This document shows, in pieces, positions 16,333-26,984 of a stretch of 64,000 bases of DNA (position 1 is the first letter of the stretch; every line of letters starts with the position of its first letter). Under the pieces are notes generated by a model. That model ran no database searches, was not told where the DNA came from, and saw only the letters and a list, made by a program, of their open reading frames with translations. The stretch is from Oceanicola sp. 22II-s10i (GTDB lineage: Bacteria > Pseudomonadota > Alphaproteobacteria > Rhodobacterales > Rhodobacteraceae). Location: the NCBI RefSeq assembly GCF_002210105.1, contig NZ_AQQU01000013.1, positions 1-64,000 on the forward strand, read 5' to 3'. Position numbers and translations under genes: made by a program.

Positions 16333-17349
16333 CTAATTATGGCGCTCGTTTCGGGCGATGGCGCAGAGCAAATGCAGTGTTGCTGAGTAGTATGGCTGAT
16401 TGGCAATATCTTGCCCTTCGATATCCGGAATTCCGCCGGAGGCCAGCGTGACAATGGCCCGGAACCCCGGTTCGTTGCTTTCGCTGAGCGGGGTGCCGTC
16501 CTTGTCGAAGGCCACCGCAACATGCCCTGGGAGGGTGGCCCGGCGCATGGCGGCACGCATTTCAACGACCGCCGCATGATCACCCAGACCGGACCAGGCA
16601 AGGTAGAGCGGCACGCGAAGCGCGTCATAGCTCGATCGCAGAAGGTGGTCGCGGGGCGGGGCGAACCCCTCGGTCGTGACCTCGATCCAGTCGGGCACCG
16701 GGCCGATGGAGGCGAGCTCGTGCAAGAGGCGCTCGCCGTGGGCCGCGGCTTGTGACAGCTCAGGCATCCCGAAGGCCGTGCCAAGCTCCCTCAGGGCGCG
16801 GGGATGATAATAGGACGGGTTCACGAGCACGCCCGCCTCGTCATGTCGCGCCTCGGCTCCCGGAAGGAGAAGCAGCGCGTCGGGTGTCCGCGGGTCGGGT
16901 GCCAGACACAGTGTGACGACGTCGCGGCAGATCGCCTCGGTCACGGAAAGGTCGATCGACCAGCCCGTCACGCGGGACGCTCGCAATAGGGCCCAGGCCC
17001 GGAACAGGTCGCCGTCCGTGGCATTGTGCCAGTCGAGGATGTGCTGTGCCTGTGAAGGGTCCCAGGCCCAGGACATGAGCGCGTCCTGGCGATTGGCGAG
17101 TGTCCGGCGCGTCCAGGCCTCGATCCGCTCGAAGGTGGGCCGGTCTCCGAAGGCCTGCGCAAGCAGGAGGCCATAGGCCTGCCCCTCGGAGTGGCTGATG
17201 CCGTTCTGGCCGTTGTCAACCACTCTGCCGTCCTGAGCAACGAACTTGTCGCGCCACTGAATCCAGGCCGACCTGCCATCACCGCCCCTTGCTCCGTAGG
17301 CCGCAAGCGGAAGCGACGCGAGGGCTCCAATGAAGGGTCTGCGTTTCAT
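16333..17349 (-). CDS. Glycoside hydrolase family 8 endoglucanase/licheninase
   Basis: 338 aa secreted glucanase. The ATG at 17349 gives a twin-arginine type signal (KRRPFIGALASLPLA), suggesting Tat export. GH8 motifs are clear: the catalytic acid Glu55 in HSEGQAYGLLLA, the substrate-binding ATDGDLFRAWALLRA (Asp112 and Asp114), and SSYDALRVPLYLAW near residue 245 containing the usual catalytic base. GH8 includes BcsZ cellulases and beta-1,3-1,4-glucan hydrolases. As first gene of the operon with the HlyD-like and GT2 genes, it probably trims the polymer during synthesis or release. It lies 89 bases upstream of the HlyD-like gene. Confidence 0.88.
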   Translation of the reverse strand: MKRRPFIGALASLPLAAYGARGGDGRSAWIQWRDKFVAQDGRVVDNGQNGISHSEGQAYGLLLAQAFGDRPTFERIEAWTRRTLANRQDALMSWAWDPSQAQHILDWHNATDGDLFRAWALLRASRVTGWSIDLSVTEAICRDVVTLCLAPDPRTPDALLLLPGAEARHDEAGVLVNPSYYHPRALRELGTAFGMPELSQAAAHGERLLHELASIGPVPDWIEVTTEGFAPPRDHLLRSSYDALRVPLYLAWSGLGDHAAVVEMRAAMRRATLPGHVAVAFDKDGTPLSESNEPGFRAIVTLASGGIPDIEGQDIANQPYYSATLHLLCAIARNERHN

Positions 17350-17700
17350 GTCCGTGGTGTCAGGGAGGGGCACGCAAGTGACCGCGTGCAATTCAGGTTG
17401 GAGGTTGCCTTGGCTGAGCCCGTGCAGCCTAAGCCGCCCCTCCCATCTTCGCAAGCCGGGGTCATTCGCGGTCTTGAGGATCGAAAGGGTGGGGGGGACG
17501 ACGACCCAGAATGGCGTGGAGCCGAAGGCCGACATTCGCCCGCGTCGCGCACGGTTTCCGCCTGAAGCGGGGTCTGGCGAAAGCCCCGGCGCCGCAACGG
17601 CCAGCGCTTCAGTCGATGAGGCCCGTTTGCAGACTTCGTTGCGCCCCTGCGAAACCTGCCGCCGTCGATCGGGCCTGCATGGCATCCCCTGTCGGTTCGA
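17350..17700. other. Leader region of the glucan operon
   Basis: About 350 bases between the response-regulator stop and the GH8 start. The GH8 frame stays open upstream, but the extension is Arg/Pro-rich with no family resemblance and would bury the Tat signal, so I treat it as non-coding. It should contain the operon promoter, but I found no convincing sigma-54 or sigma-70 match by eye. Confidence 0.45.
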
Positions 17701-18336
17701 TCAGCCCTTGCGTCCGCCATCGTCCAGGTTCGAGGCCAGCTTGACCAGTTCGACCAGTGACTTGACCGCGAGCTTCTCGAGAATGCGGGCGCGGTGGTGG
17801 TCGACCGTCCGGGGGCTGATCCCGAGCGCAGCGGCGATCTCCTTGCTCGTGGCCTCGGCCGGGCGGGCCAGCACCTGGTTCACGATCTCGGCCTCGCGTT
17901 CGGTCAGGCGGGCAAGACGCTGGCGGAATGCGTTATGCGTCGCGCTGTCGGCCTGCCGCGAGGCGGCGTAGTCAAGCGCCGCGCGGATGCGGTCGACCAG
18001 TTCGGACTGGCGGAAGGGTTTCTCAAGGAAGTCGATCGCGCCGCCCTTCATCGCCTGAACGGATTCCCGGACCCCGCCGTGGCCGGTGATGAAGACCACG
18101 CCAAGGGGCCAGCCGCGGGCGTTCAGATCGGCCTGCAGTTCCAGCCCGTTCACCTCGGGCATCCCGTAATCGAGCACGAGGCACGCGACATGGCTGCCGT
18201 CGCAGGAGGCGAGGAAGCTTGCGGCGGAGTCGTAGGCCTCGACCTCGAATCCGCGCTGGCGCAACGCACGGGTGAGAGACGTGCGAATGTCCTGATCGTC
18301 GTCGACGATGTAAACGAGTGAGTGGTCTTCTGTCAT
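17701..18336 (-). CDS. FixJ/NarL-type response regulator
   Basis: 211 aa. The receiver domain occupies residues 8-125, with the acidic pocket VDDDQD, phosphoacceptor Asp56 (LVLDYGMPEVNG), Thr in FITGHG and Lys in LEKPF, so it is intact. A LuxR-type helix-turn-helix follows at about 140-205 (LTEREAEIVNQVLARPAEATSKEIAAALGISPRTVDHHRARILEKL). The ATG overlaps the stop of the sensor kinase by four bases, so they are a coupled pair. Its position just upstream of the GH8-HlyD-GT2 operon on the same strand makes regulation of that operon a reasonable hypothesis, unproven from sequence. Confidence 0.92.
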   Translation of the reverse strand: MTEDHSLVYIVDDDQDIRTSLTRALRQRGFEVEAYDSAASFLASCDGSHVACLVLDYGMPEVNGLELQADLNARGWPLGVVFITGHGGVRESVQAMKGGAIDFLEKPFRQSELVDRIRAALDYAASRQADSATHNAFRQRLARLTEREAEIVNQVLARPAEATSKEIAAALGISPRTVDHHRARILEKLAVKSLVELVKLASNLDDGGRKG

Positions 18337-20657
18337 GCCGCATCCTTGTGCGGCATCGCTATGTCCACCGTAAAGCTGAATCGGGCGCCGCGCGGCTCCC
18401 CACTTTCGTGCCACAGCCGTCCGCCGTTGGCCTGCACGATAGATTGGCAGATCGACAGGCCCAGCCCCATGCCGCTCGGCTTGGTGGTGGCGAAGTCGGC
18501 GAAGAGGTTGATGGCGGGATCGACGCCCGGCCCGTTGTCCGCGACGGTCAGCATGACCTGACCGTTCTCCTGCCGGGCGCTGAGGTGGACGCGGCGGTCG
18601 TTCTGCCAGTCCGAGGCCAGCGCCTCGATCCCGTTGCGGATCAGGTTGACCAGCACCTGCGCGATCTGCAGGCGGTTGGCATGGACCGGGGGCAGGTGGC
18701 CCAGATCGGCAGTGACCGTGACCCCGGCGGCCCGCGCCTCGGCGCTGACCAGGTGGCGGGTCTGTTCCACCAGCCCGGCCAGGTCGAAGTCGCTGCGGAT
18801 GCCTTCGTCGCGGCGGATGAAGGCGCGCAGGGCCTTGATGATGTCGCCCGCGCGCATGGACTGTTCCGCGATCTCTTCCAGCGTGGCGTGCAGTTCGCTG
18901 TCCGCCCCGGCCAGCCGGTCCACGGCGAAAAGCGCGCTGTCGGCGTTCTGCGCGATGGCGGTCAGCGGCTGGTTCAGTTCGTGCGCCAGACCGGCGGCCA
19001 TCTGGCCCATCGTGTTGTCGCGCGACAGGTTCGACAGTTCGCGGCTGAGCTCCGCGATCTGGTCCTCGGTCTGCTTGGCCTGGGTGATGTCCTCCATCGT
19101 CAGGACGTAATGCAGCGGCTTGCCGTCGTGGTTGAAGACCATGATCGCGTTGACCGCGACCCAGATCGCCTCTCCGTCATGGCGCAGGCAGCGCAGTTCG
19201 TGGGTGATCTCGTGCGGCGCGCTCTGACGGGCGCCGTCGAACAGCAGGAAGGGCGGATCGTCCGGGTGCACGAGGTCGGAAAACGCCATCTGTTCGAGCG
19301 CCGCGGTGTCATAGCCGGTGATCGTGCAGAAGCGGTCGTTCACGCGCAGGAACCGGCCCGAGGAGGAATCGATCTGCGCCATGCCGCGCGACGACAGGTC
19401 GAAGGTCTGGCCATATTCGATCTCGGTCGCCCGCCGCGCCGCGATCTGCTGCATGAGCGTGGTGTTCGCGTTTTCCAGCTCCTGATAGGTCTTGGGCAGC
19501 GGCTCGGCGGGATCGAGCTCCCCCTGCGAGATCAGGGCGGAGCGGACGGCGAAGGCGCGGACAGGCTTGTAGATGTAGTTGGCCAGCCCCAGACCGGCCA
19601 GACCGGTGATCGCCGCTACCAGCGCCGCGATCCAGATGTTGGTCCGCCGGTTCAGCTTGATGACCTCGGTAAAGTCGCTCTCCGGGGCATAGGCGGCGGT
19701 GATCCACGGCAGGTTTTCATTGATCGGCGGCATCACGACCGAGACATAGGTCTCGCCGCCATAAGTGAATTGCGACAGCGTTTCCCGGTCGACCGAGATC
19801 GTCCCCTGGTCCATCAGGTCCCCGAAGGCCGCCCGTGCGATCGGATCCTCGAAGTCGCGGATATTGGCGAAGCGCAGCGTGCCGTCGGCATCCTGTGTCT
19901 TCAGCAGGGCCTTGTTCGGATGGGCGATCACATCGCCGTTGCTGTGGATGATCAGCGCCTGCCCGGAGTCGCCGATCCTGAGCCGGGCGAGAAAGTTCGA
20001 GATGTCGCTGATCTCGATGTCGACACCGACGATGCCGCGCACGTGCCCAGGCTGGTCCAGCACGGGCGAAGCGAGCGTGATACCCGGCCGCTGCGACGAG
20101 AAGAAGATATAGGGATCGGTCCAGACCGTGGTCAGCCGGTCGCGGGCCAGCACATACCAGGGCCGGGTGCGCGGATCGTAGGTGTCTTCGGGATCCATCC
20201 GCCGTTCGACAACCGCGAAGTTCTCGTCCCGCCAGATCAGTTCCGTGGTGCGCGTCTCGCCCTCGGTGCGGATGATCTTGGTTCGGAACGGGGCGGGGCC
20301 CTCGCTGCGCATGACATAGACGAAACCGCCGGTTTCGGTCCCATGGTAAAGTCCCGAGAACTGTGGCGCGAGCTGCAGTTGCTGGAACAGCAGCCGCTCC
20401 AGCTGTTCCGGCACATCGCTGGCGATGACCCGGTCCTCGGCCAGCCGGGCCGACAGTTCCGCCGCGCCGCGCGCCGGGCTGAGGAAACCGCGCGAATGTT
20501 CAATCGCGTTGGTGCCGATGTCGCTCAGCAGGTCACGCGCATGGTCCAGCAGGGCGCGCTCCGAGGTGACATAGGAGGAAAAGACCACCGCCAGAACGGC
20601 AATGAACTGAAGCCCGGCAAGGCCGATGGCCAGCATGGCGCCAAGTGAGTTCCGCAT
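18333..20657 (-). CDS. dCache-PAS sensor histidine kinase (FixL/DctB-like)
   Basis: 774 aa. Membrane helix 1 lies at about 7-28, with a large periplasmic dCache domain at about 35-335 including DPRTRPWYVLARD and VRGIVGVDIEISDIS. Helix 2 lies at about 341-360, followed by a coiled linker, a PAS domain at about 412-528 and the kinase core. The H-box is GLAHELNQPL with His559; the ATP-binding domain shows the N-box VNLIRNGIEAL, DNGPGVD and GMGLGLSIC. It senses a small extracytoplasmic ligand, probably a carboxylate or amino acid judging by Cache type, and phosphorylates the overlapping FixJ-like regulator. Start is an ATG at 20657. Confidence 0.93.
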   Translation of the reverse strand: MRNSLGAMLAIGLAGLQFIAVLAVVFSSYVTSERALLDHARDLLSDIGTNAIEHSRGFLSPARGAAELSARLAEDRVIASDVPEQLERLLFQQLQLAPQFSGLYHGTETGGFVYVMRSEGPAPFRTKIIRTEGETRTTELIWRDENFAVVERRMDPEDTYDPRTRPWYVLARDRLTTVWTDPYIFFSSQRPGITLASPVLDQPGHVRGIVGVDIEISDISNFLARLRIGDSGQALIIHSNGDVIAHPNKALLKTQDADGTLRFANIRDFEDPIARAAFGDLMDQGTISVDRETLSQFTYGGETYVSVVMPPINENLPWITAAYAPESDFTEVIKLNRRTNIWIAALVAAITGLAGLGLANYIYKPVRAFAVRSALISQGELDPAEPLPKTYQELENANTTLMQQIAARRATEIEYGQTFDLSSRGMAQIDSSSGRFLRVNDRFCTITGYDTAALEQMAFSDLVHPDDPPFLLFDGARQSAPHEITHELRCLRHDGEAIWVAVNAIMVFNHDGKPLHYVLTMEDITQAKQTEDQIAELSRELSNLSRDNTMGQMAAGLAHELNQPLTAIAQNADSALFAVDRLAGADSELHATLEEIAEQSMRAGDIIKALRAFIRRDEGIRSDFDLAGLVEQTRHLVSAEARAAGVTVTADLGHLPPVHANRLQIAQVLVNLIRNGIEALASDWQNDRRVHLSARQENGQVMLTVADNGPGVDPAINLFADFATTKPSGMGLGLSICQSIVQANGGRLWHESGEPRGARFSFTVDIAMPHKDAA

Positions 20658-21115
20658 GGCCAGTCCCCCCGTTCACCGGCCCGAGCGCCGTCGTCCGATA
20701 CGCCGAGTTTCCACATATCGGAGAAGTGCGCAACTGCGCGGCGGGTGGGGCGATATAGGCAATATTACCGGGGCAATGACGCGCATTTCGCACTGGTTTT
20801 ATATGTGCCAGTCTGAACTTACGCGCCGCGCCTGCCAAAACATCCCCAATGTAGCTTGCGTGGAACGTTATTTTAGATGTGACTTTCTCCGGGGCGTTTT
20901 GTGAGTGGACGTTCCGATCAGAATAGTTGTTGTGCTGCCGGTGCCGGGTTCTTTTCGGCGCCGGCAATTTCGTTCTGGCCGGTGGTTTCTTGGCCGCCGG
21001 CCGATCCGAACTCGGAAGGATTGTTCCGAAAACCTGCGACATCCTGCGACCAGCCTTAACCCGGTCGAAAGACGCGGTGTCGATAGTGGCGCCACAACAA
21101 TCAACAGGTGTCGCG
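20658..21115. other. Divergent promoter region between kinase and Cache/MCP operon
   Basis: 458 bases with no supported gene. AT content rises around 20760-20920, consistent with promoters for the kinase (leftward) and the secreted Cache protein (rightward). Short open frames here have no family resemblance. Confidence 0.45.
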
Positions 21116-21700
21116 ATGTCGAAATTCAGTGTGCTGCCGCGCGTCCTCGTCCTGCCTCTGCTGCTCGGGGCACCGCAGGCCGGGGCGGTCGATGGCTTTG
21201 GCCCCGTCCTGCGCGGCTATGTGGAAACGAATGTCCTGGGCTGGCTCAACGATCCGGCCGTGATCAGCGCGATCCACGATCAGAACCGCAGGCATACGGG
21301 GATCACGCAGGCCAGGATCGACGCGCTGGAATACGAATGGCAATCACAGATCGCCGCCGCCGAGAGCCCGTTGATCGACGGTGTCACTCGGTCCGCGGCG
21401 GCTGATGTCCTGCGGTTACGCGTCGCCGAGTCCTCGGGCATCATAGCCGAGGTCTTTGTGATGGATGCGCATGGCCTGAACGTCGCGGCCAGTGGTCTCA
21501 CCTCGGACTACTGGCAGGGGGACGAGGCGAAGTTCACCGAAACCTTCGGTGCCGGTGGCGGTGTCCATGTCAGCGATGTCGAATTTGACGAAAGTACCCA
21601 GCTTTACCTCGGGCAGGTATCGGTTCCGATTTCCGACCCGGACACCGGCGCGCTGATCGGTGCCGCGACAATCGGCCTGAACGCCGAACTGCTGTTCTGA
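21116..21700 (+). CDS. Secreted single-domain Cache/PDC sensor protein
   Basis: 194 aa from an ATG at 21116. The signal peptide is about 24 residues, ending [10 protein letters not shown]. The mature protein is a stand-alone PDC-like sensor domain: [35 protein letters not shown], then [22 protein letters not shown] and [11 protein letters not shown]. There is no membrane helix after the signal peptide, so it should be periplasmic. The MCP gene starts 23 bases downstream. I infer that it binds a ligand and presents it to the MCP or to the neighbouring dCache kinase, in the way periplasmic binding proteins feed chemoreceptors. Confidence 0.8.
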   Translation: MSKFSVLPRVLVLPLLLGAPQAGAVDGFGPVLRGYVETNVLGWLNDPAVISAIHDQNRRHTGITQARIDALEYEWQSQIAAAESPLIDGVTRSAAADVLRLRVAESSGIIAEVFVMDAHGLNVAASGLTSDYWQGDEAKFTETFGAGGGVHVSDVEFDESTQLYLGQVSVPISDPDTGALIGAATIGLNAELLF

Positions 21701-21723
21701 CCCTCAGGCAAAGGCGTTCGCAT

Positions 21724-24297
21724 ATGATCCTCGGTACCGACAACAGGACTGGACCGAACAGGTTCCGGTCGACATTCATCATCAGCACACTTGTCACCGC
21801 GCTGGGTATCCTGGCCGTCGTCACGTTGACCGAGGTGCGGTCAAGGGCCCAGCTTGCCACGACGCTGCAGGGCAACCTTGCTGCGCGGGCAGGACAGACC
21901 ACGGGCCTGCTCGCCCGTCAGGCCGTCGGTGCGGTCCGCTTCGGCAAATCGGCCCCGTTGGCCGACCTCGGGGACAGCCTGCTCCTGGACGGTGGCGGCG
22001 ATGCCCTTGGCGCGATCTTCATCGACGCCCAGGGCAATGTCCTCTACGCCGCCCGCGGCACTGACTTCAACGAAGACGCGGCACTTTCTCTGGCCCGCTC
22101 GGTCATGCGGGACGGGCCGGATCGGGCGTTGGACGGGATGCTCCGTGCTCACAGGATCGAGGTGCCGGATGGCACCGCGATCGGCGCGGTGGTGACGCAA
22201 TGGTCGGCCGCGCGGCAGTTGGACGAGCTGGCCAAGGCGCGTCAGTTGACGATTCTCGTCGCCGGCATGACCTTCGCAGGCGCTCTTGCTGCGGTCGCGC
22301 TGTTTCAGTTCCTGTACGTTTCGCGTCCGCTCGTCCGCATCTCCGGGGCCATGCGTGCCCTCGCGGACGAGGATTTCGACACCGATTTGCCACCACGGAA
22401 CCGCCGCGACGAACTGGGCGAGATTGCCGGCCGCCTGCATGATTTCCGCGACTCGCTGAAGGCTGCCAAATCCGCGGAGCGTCAGAATGCGTTTCGCAGC
22501 GCCGCGATCGCCGGGTCCTCGGCTGCATTGCTGCTTGTCGATGGCGGCGGCATTGTTCTTTTCGCCAACCCCAGCTGTCGCAGGCTGCTGGACAGGATGG
22601 CAGTCGATCTGGCCGCGTCGAAGGGCAGGTTCGACAGCGCAACGCTCGAAGGACGCCGGGTGAACGAACGGCCTGGTCTGCCGGAGCTGCTGGCTGGGCC
22701 TGCCCCGGCAACGGAGACCCTGCAATGGGGCGGTCGGCATGTGCGGGCCAGCATCGCCGCAGTAACCGACGGTGACGGCACGCAACTGGGTCATGTCATC
22801 GAGCTCGAGGATGTTACGCAGGCGGAACTCAATGCCGCGCTGCTCAATGCCCTTGAGACACGGCTGCTCAGGGTCGACTTTGCCCGTGATCATCGCGTGC
22901 TGCATTGCAATCGGCCCGTTCTGGCACTGACCGGCTTTGCGTCCCTGGAGGAAATGAGACCGTCCGGTCACGACCTGTTGGAGCCGGTAGACATGCCGGA
23001 TGCGCCGGCGCCGTCCGCAGCGGAGGTCGAGGCGAGGCTCGTCGCAGGCGATGCCGTATCGGGACGTTTCCGGATGCATGGTGCGGCGGGTGCGGTTCAC
23101 GTCGTCGATGGCGCTTTGAACCCGGTGCGATCTGCAGAAGGCGCGTTGGAACGTGTCGTCTTTCTAGGCGCCGACATCACGGACCAGCTCGCCCGCATGG
23201 AGATCCTGGACGCGGAGCGTGTGCGCATCGCCCAAGAGCAGCAACAGGTCGTCAGCGCACTCGGACGTGGGCTGGGCAAACTCTCCGAAGGCGATCTGCT
23301 GCACAGCCTGGATACCGCCTTCCCGGATGACTACGAGGGACTCAGACAGGATTTCAATTCCGCCGCACATGCCCTGAAGGAGGCCATGATCGCGGTGCAC
23401 GAAAATGCGATTTCGATCCGTTCGGAAACCACGGAAATCAGCGGCGCGGCCGACGATCTCGCGCAGCGCACTGAACGGCAGGCGGCAACGCTGGAGGAAA
23501 CGGCAACCGCGCTGGACCAATTGACGACATCTGTGAAGTCCGCCGTGTCCGGTGCGGACGAGGCAAGCTCCATCGCCCAGGGGGCGCAGCAGAGTGCCGA
23601 GGAAGGTGGGCGCGTCGCCGGGCAGGCTGTGGTCGCTATGGATGCGATCCGGTCGTCGTCTCAGGAGATCTCCAAGATCACCGGCGTGATTGGCGATATC
23701 GCCTTTCAGACAAACCTGCTGGCCCTGAACGCCGGTGTCGAGGCGGCTCGCGCGGGCGAATCCGGGCGCGGTTTTGCCGTGGTCGCGACCGAGGTGAGAG
23801 CCCTGGCTCAGCGGTCCTCGGACGCGGCACGCGACATCAACACGCTGATCTCTGAAAGCGCGGCAAAGGTCGGGTCGGGCGTCGAGCTCGTGAACCGCAC
23901 GGGCGACGCGCTGCGCGCGATCGTCACTGCCGTCTCGGATATCTCGGCAAGGGTGTCGGAAATCGCCGGATCAGCGCGCGAACAATCCGCCGGTCTGAGT
24001 GAGATCAACCGGGCGGTCAACGAGTTGGATCAGGTCACACAGCAGAATGCGGGAATGTTCGAAGAGACGACCGCAGCTAGCCATGCCCTGATGCAGGAAG
24101 CGGAGTCGCTATTGGCTGCTGCGTCGCGTTTCCGCCTCTCGGACACCGCTCCGGCTTCGGCAGCCGTCTCCGCGCCTCGACCGACGCCGGGACGAACCCC
24201 GAGCGCTCCGGTCCGAACCGCTGCCCGCGTCGACTCACGCGCATTGGCCGCGGCTCATGAGGCTCCGGCCGCGGAAACCGGCTGGGAAGAATTCTGA
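21724..24297 (+). CDS. Methyl-accepting chemotaxis protein with PAS-like domains and C-terminal tether
   Basis: 857 aa. Helix 1 is at about 14-34, a short periplasmic sensor domain at about 38-170 and helix 2 at about 178-202. A HAMP domain follows at about 203-255 ([19 protein letters not shown]), then two PAS-like regions at about 260-370 and 380-480 and a second HAMP-like segment ([21 protein letters not shown]). The signalling hairpin contains the invariant tip [24 protein letters not shown] and the [16 protein letters not shown] region. The protein ends in the pentapeptide GWEEF, resembling the xWxxF tether that recruits CheR/CheB. It would control the CheA kinase and flagellar bias; no che genes are in the window. 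Confidence 0.95.
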   Translation: MILGTDNRTGPNRFRSTFIISTLVTALGILAVVTLTEVRSRAQLATTLQGNLAARAGQTTGLLARQAVGAVRFGKSAPLADLGDSLLLDGGGDALGAIFIDAQGNVLYAARGTDFNEDAALSLARSVMRDGPDRALDGMLRAHRIEVPDGTAIGAVVTQWSAARQLDELAKARQLTILVAGMTFAGALAAVALFQFLYVSRPLVRISGAMRALADEDFDTDLPPRNRRDELGEIAGRLHDFRDSLKAAKSAERQNAFRSAAIAGSSAALLLVDGGGIVLFANPSCRRLLDRMAVDLAASKGRFDSATLEGRRVNERPGLPELLAGPAPATETLQWGGRHVRASIAAVTDGDGTQLGHVIELEDVTQAELNAALLNALETRLLRVDFARDHRVLHCNRPVLALTGFASLEEMRPSGHDLLEPVDMPDAPAPSAAEVEARLVAGDAVSGRFRMHGAAGAVHVVDGALNPVRSAEGALERVVFLGADITDQLARMEILDAERVRIAQEQQQVVSALGRGLGKLSEGDLLHSLDTAFPDDYEGLRQDFNSAAHALKEAMIAVHENAISIRSETTEISGAADDLAQRTERQAATLEETATALDQLTTSVKSAVSGADEASSIAQGAQQSAEEGGRVAGQAVVAMDAIRSSSQEISKITGVIGDIAFQTNLLALNAGVEAARAGESGRGFAVVATEVRALAQRSSDAARDINTLISESAAKVGSGVELVNRTGDALRAIVTAVSDISARVSEIAGSAREQSAGLSEINRAVNELDQVTQQNAGMFEETTAASHALMQEAESLLAAASRFRLSDTAPASAAVSAPRPTPGRTPSAPVRTAARVDSRALAAAHEAPAAETGWEEF

Positions 24298-24362
24298 TGA
24301 TCAGCGCAGCGCCGGTCCGGGTGGCACCGGCGCGGTCGCGCAGGAGCCGCAGCTTCGCCAAA

Positions 24363-26078
<1,716 letters not shown>

Positions 26079-26165
26079 GTTTCGTGCCGTTTGCTGTCGA
26101 CCGGCACGGCTTTAACGCAGCCTGTGGTCAAGGGCTACCCCCGCCGGGTCCGCAGGCAGGGGGAA

Positions 26166-26912
26166 TCAGCGCGCGGTATAGCCGCCATCGACCACGTGAT
26201 AGGACCCGGTCACGAAACTGGCCTTCTCGGACAAGAGGAAACAGGCCAGCGCCGCGACCTCTTCCGGGCTTCCCATGCGTCCGATGGGGTGCAGTGCGGA
26301 GATATAGGCTTCGCGCGCCGCGTCGAATCGGTCGTCCACCAGCGGTGTATGGATGAATCCCGGCCCGATGGAATTGATCCTGACGCCCTCTGTCGCATGG
26401 TCCAGGGCGGCGGTCTTGGTCAGGCCGACAACGGCATGTTTGGCGGCGACATAGGCTGCGGCAGTGTTGAAGCCGACGGAGCCAAGGATCGAGGCCACGT
26501 TCACGATCGCGCCGCCACCTGCCGCTCTGATTGCCGGAATGCCGTAACGCAGCCCGTAGAAGACGCCGTTCAAGTTGACGTCGATCACCCTGTGCCAGGT
26601 GTCGAGGGGGTAGGCGCCGGTCGGTTCGCCCGCGCCGCCGATACCCGCGTTGTTGACGAGGAGATGCAGTGCCCCCGTGTTTGCAACGGCAAAGTCGATG
26701 ATCGCCTCGACCTGCGCAGGGGCCGAAACGTCGCAGGTGGTGGCAAGGGTTCCATGACCGATCTCGGCCGCCATGGCCTCGGTCCGGGCCATATCGAGAT
26801 CAGCCAGCACCACAGTGGCTCCGCTCGTGGCAAGTTCTTTCGCAATCGCGGCGCCGATGCCCGAGGCGCCACCGGTCACGATGGCCGTCTTTCCGTCGAA
26901 TCGTATGTCCAT
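26166..26912 (-). CDS. Short-chain dehydrogenase/reductase
   Basis: 248 aa classical SDR. The cofactor motif TGGASGIG is near residue 14, an acidic residue ends beta-2 (ADLDMAR), which favours NAD(H), and NNAGIGG is near 89. The catalytic residues are Ser in VNVASILGS and Tyr/Lys in YVAAKHAV, with PGFIHTPLV after. All catalytic residues are present. The substrate is not deducible. The ATG at 26912 is chosen over an upstream non-ATG extension. It lies between metG and an MFS transporter on the same strand. Confidence 0.88.
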   Translation of the reverse strand: MDIRFDGKTAIVTGGASGIGAAIAKELATSGATVVLADLDMARTEAMAAEIGHGTLATTCDVSAPAQVEAIIDFAVANTGALHLLVNNAGIGGAGEPTGAYPLDTWHRVIDVNLNGVFYGLRYGIPAIRAAGGGAIVNVASILGSVGFNTAAAYVAAKHAVVGLTKTAALDHATEGVRINSIGPGFIHTPLVDDRFDAAREAYISALHPIGRMGSPEEVAALACFLLSEKASFVTGSYHVVDGGYTAR

Positions 26913-26984
26913 TTCTGGTCTCCCGGTTCTTGCGCGTTCACCGGGAAGTTTGACGAGCGCGGGCGCCGCTGCCAAGGCCCGGCG

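Noticed and set aside
13099-17349. Calling the locus a standard bcs cellulose operon
   Set aside because: No bcsB or bcsC is present, PilZ motifs are absent and an HlyD-like gene is directly upstream of the GT2, which fits the bgsBA arrangement better.
17362-17400. Possible sigma-54 promoter before the GH8 gene (TTGCACG ... TTGC on the minus strand)
   Set aside because: The spacing between the -24-like and -12-like elements is about three bases too long and the GG is missing.
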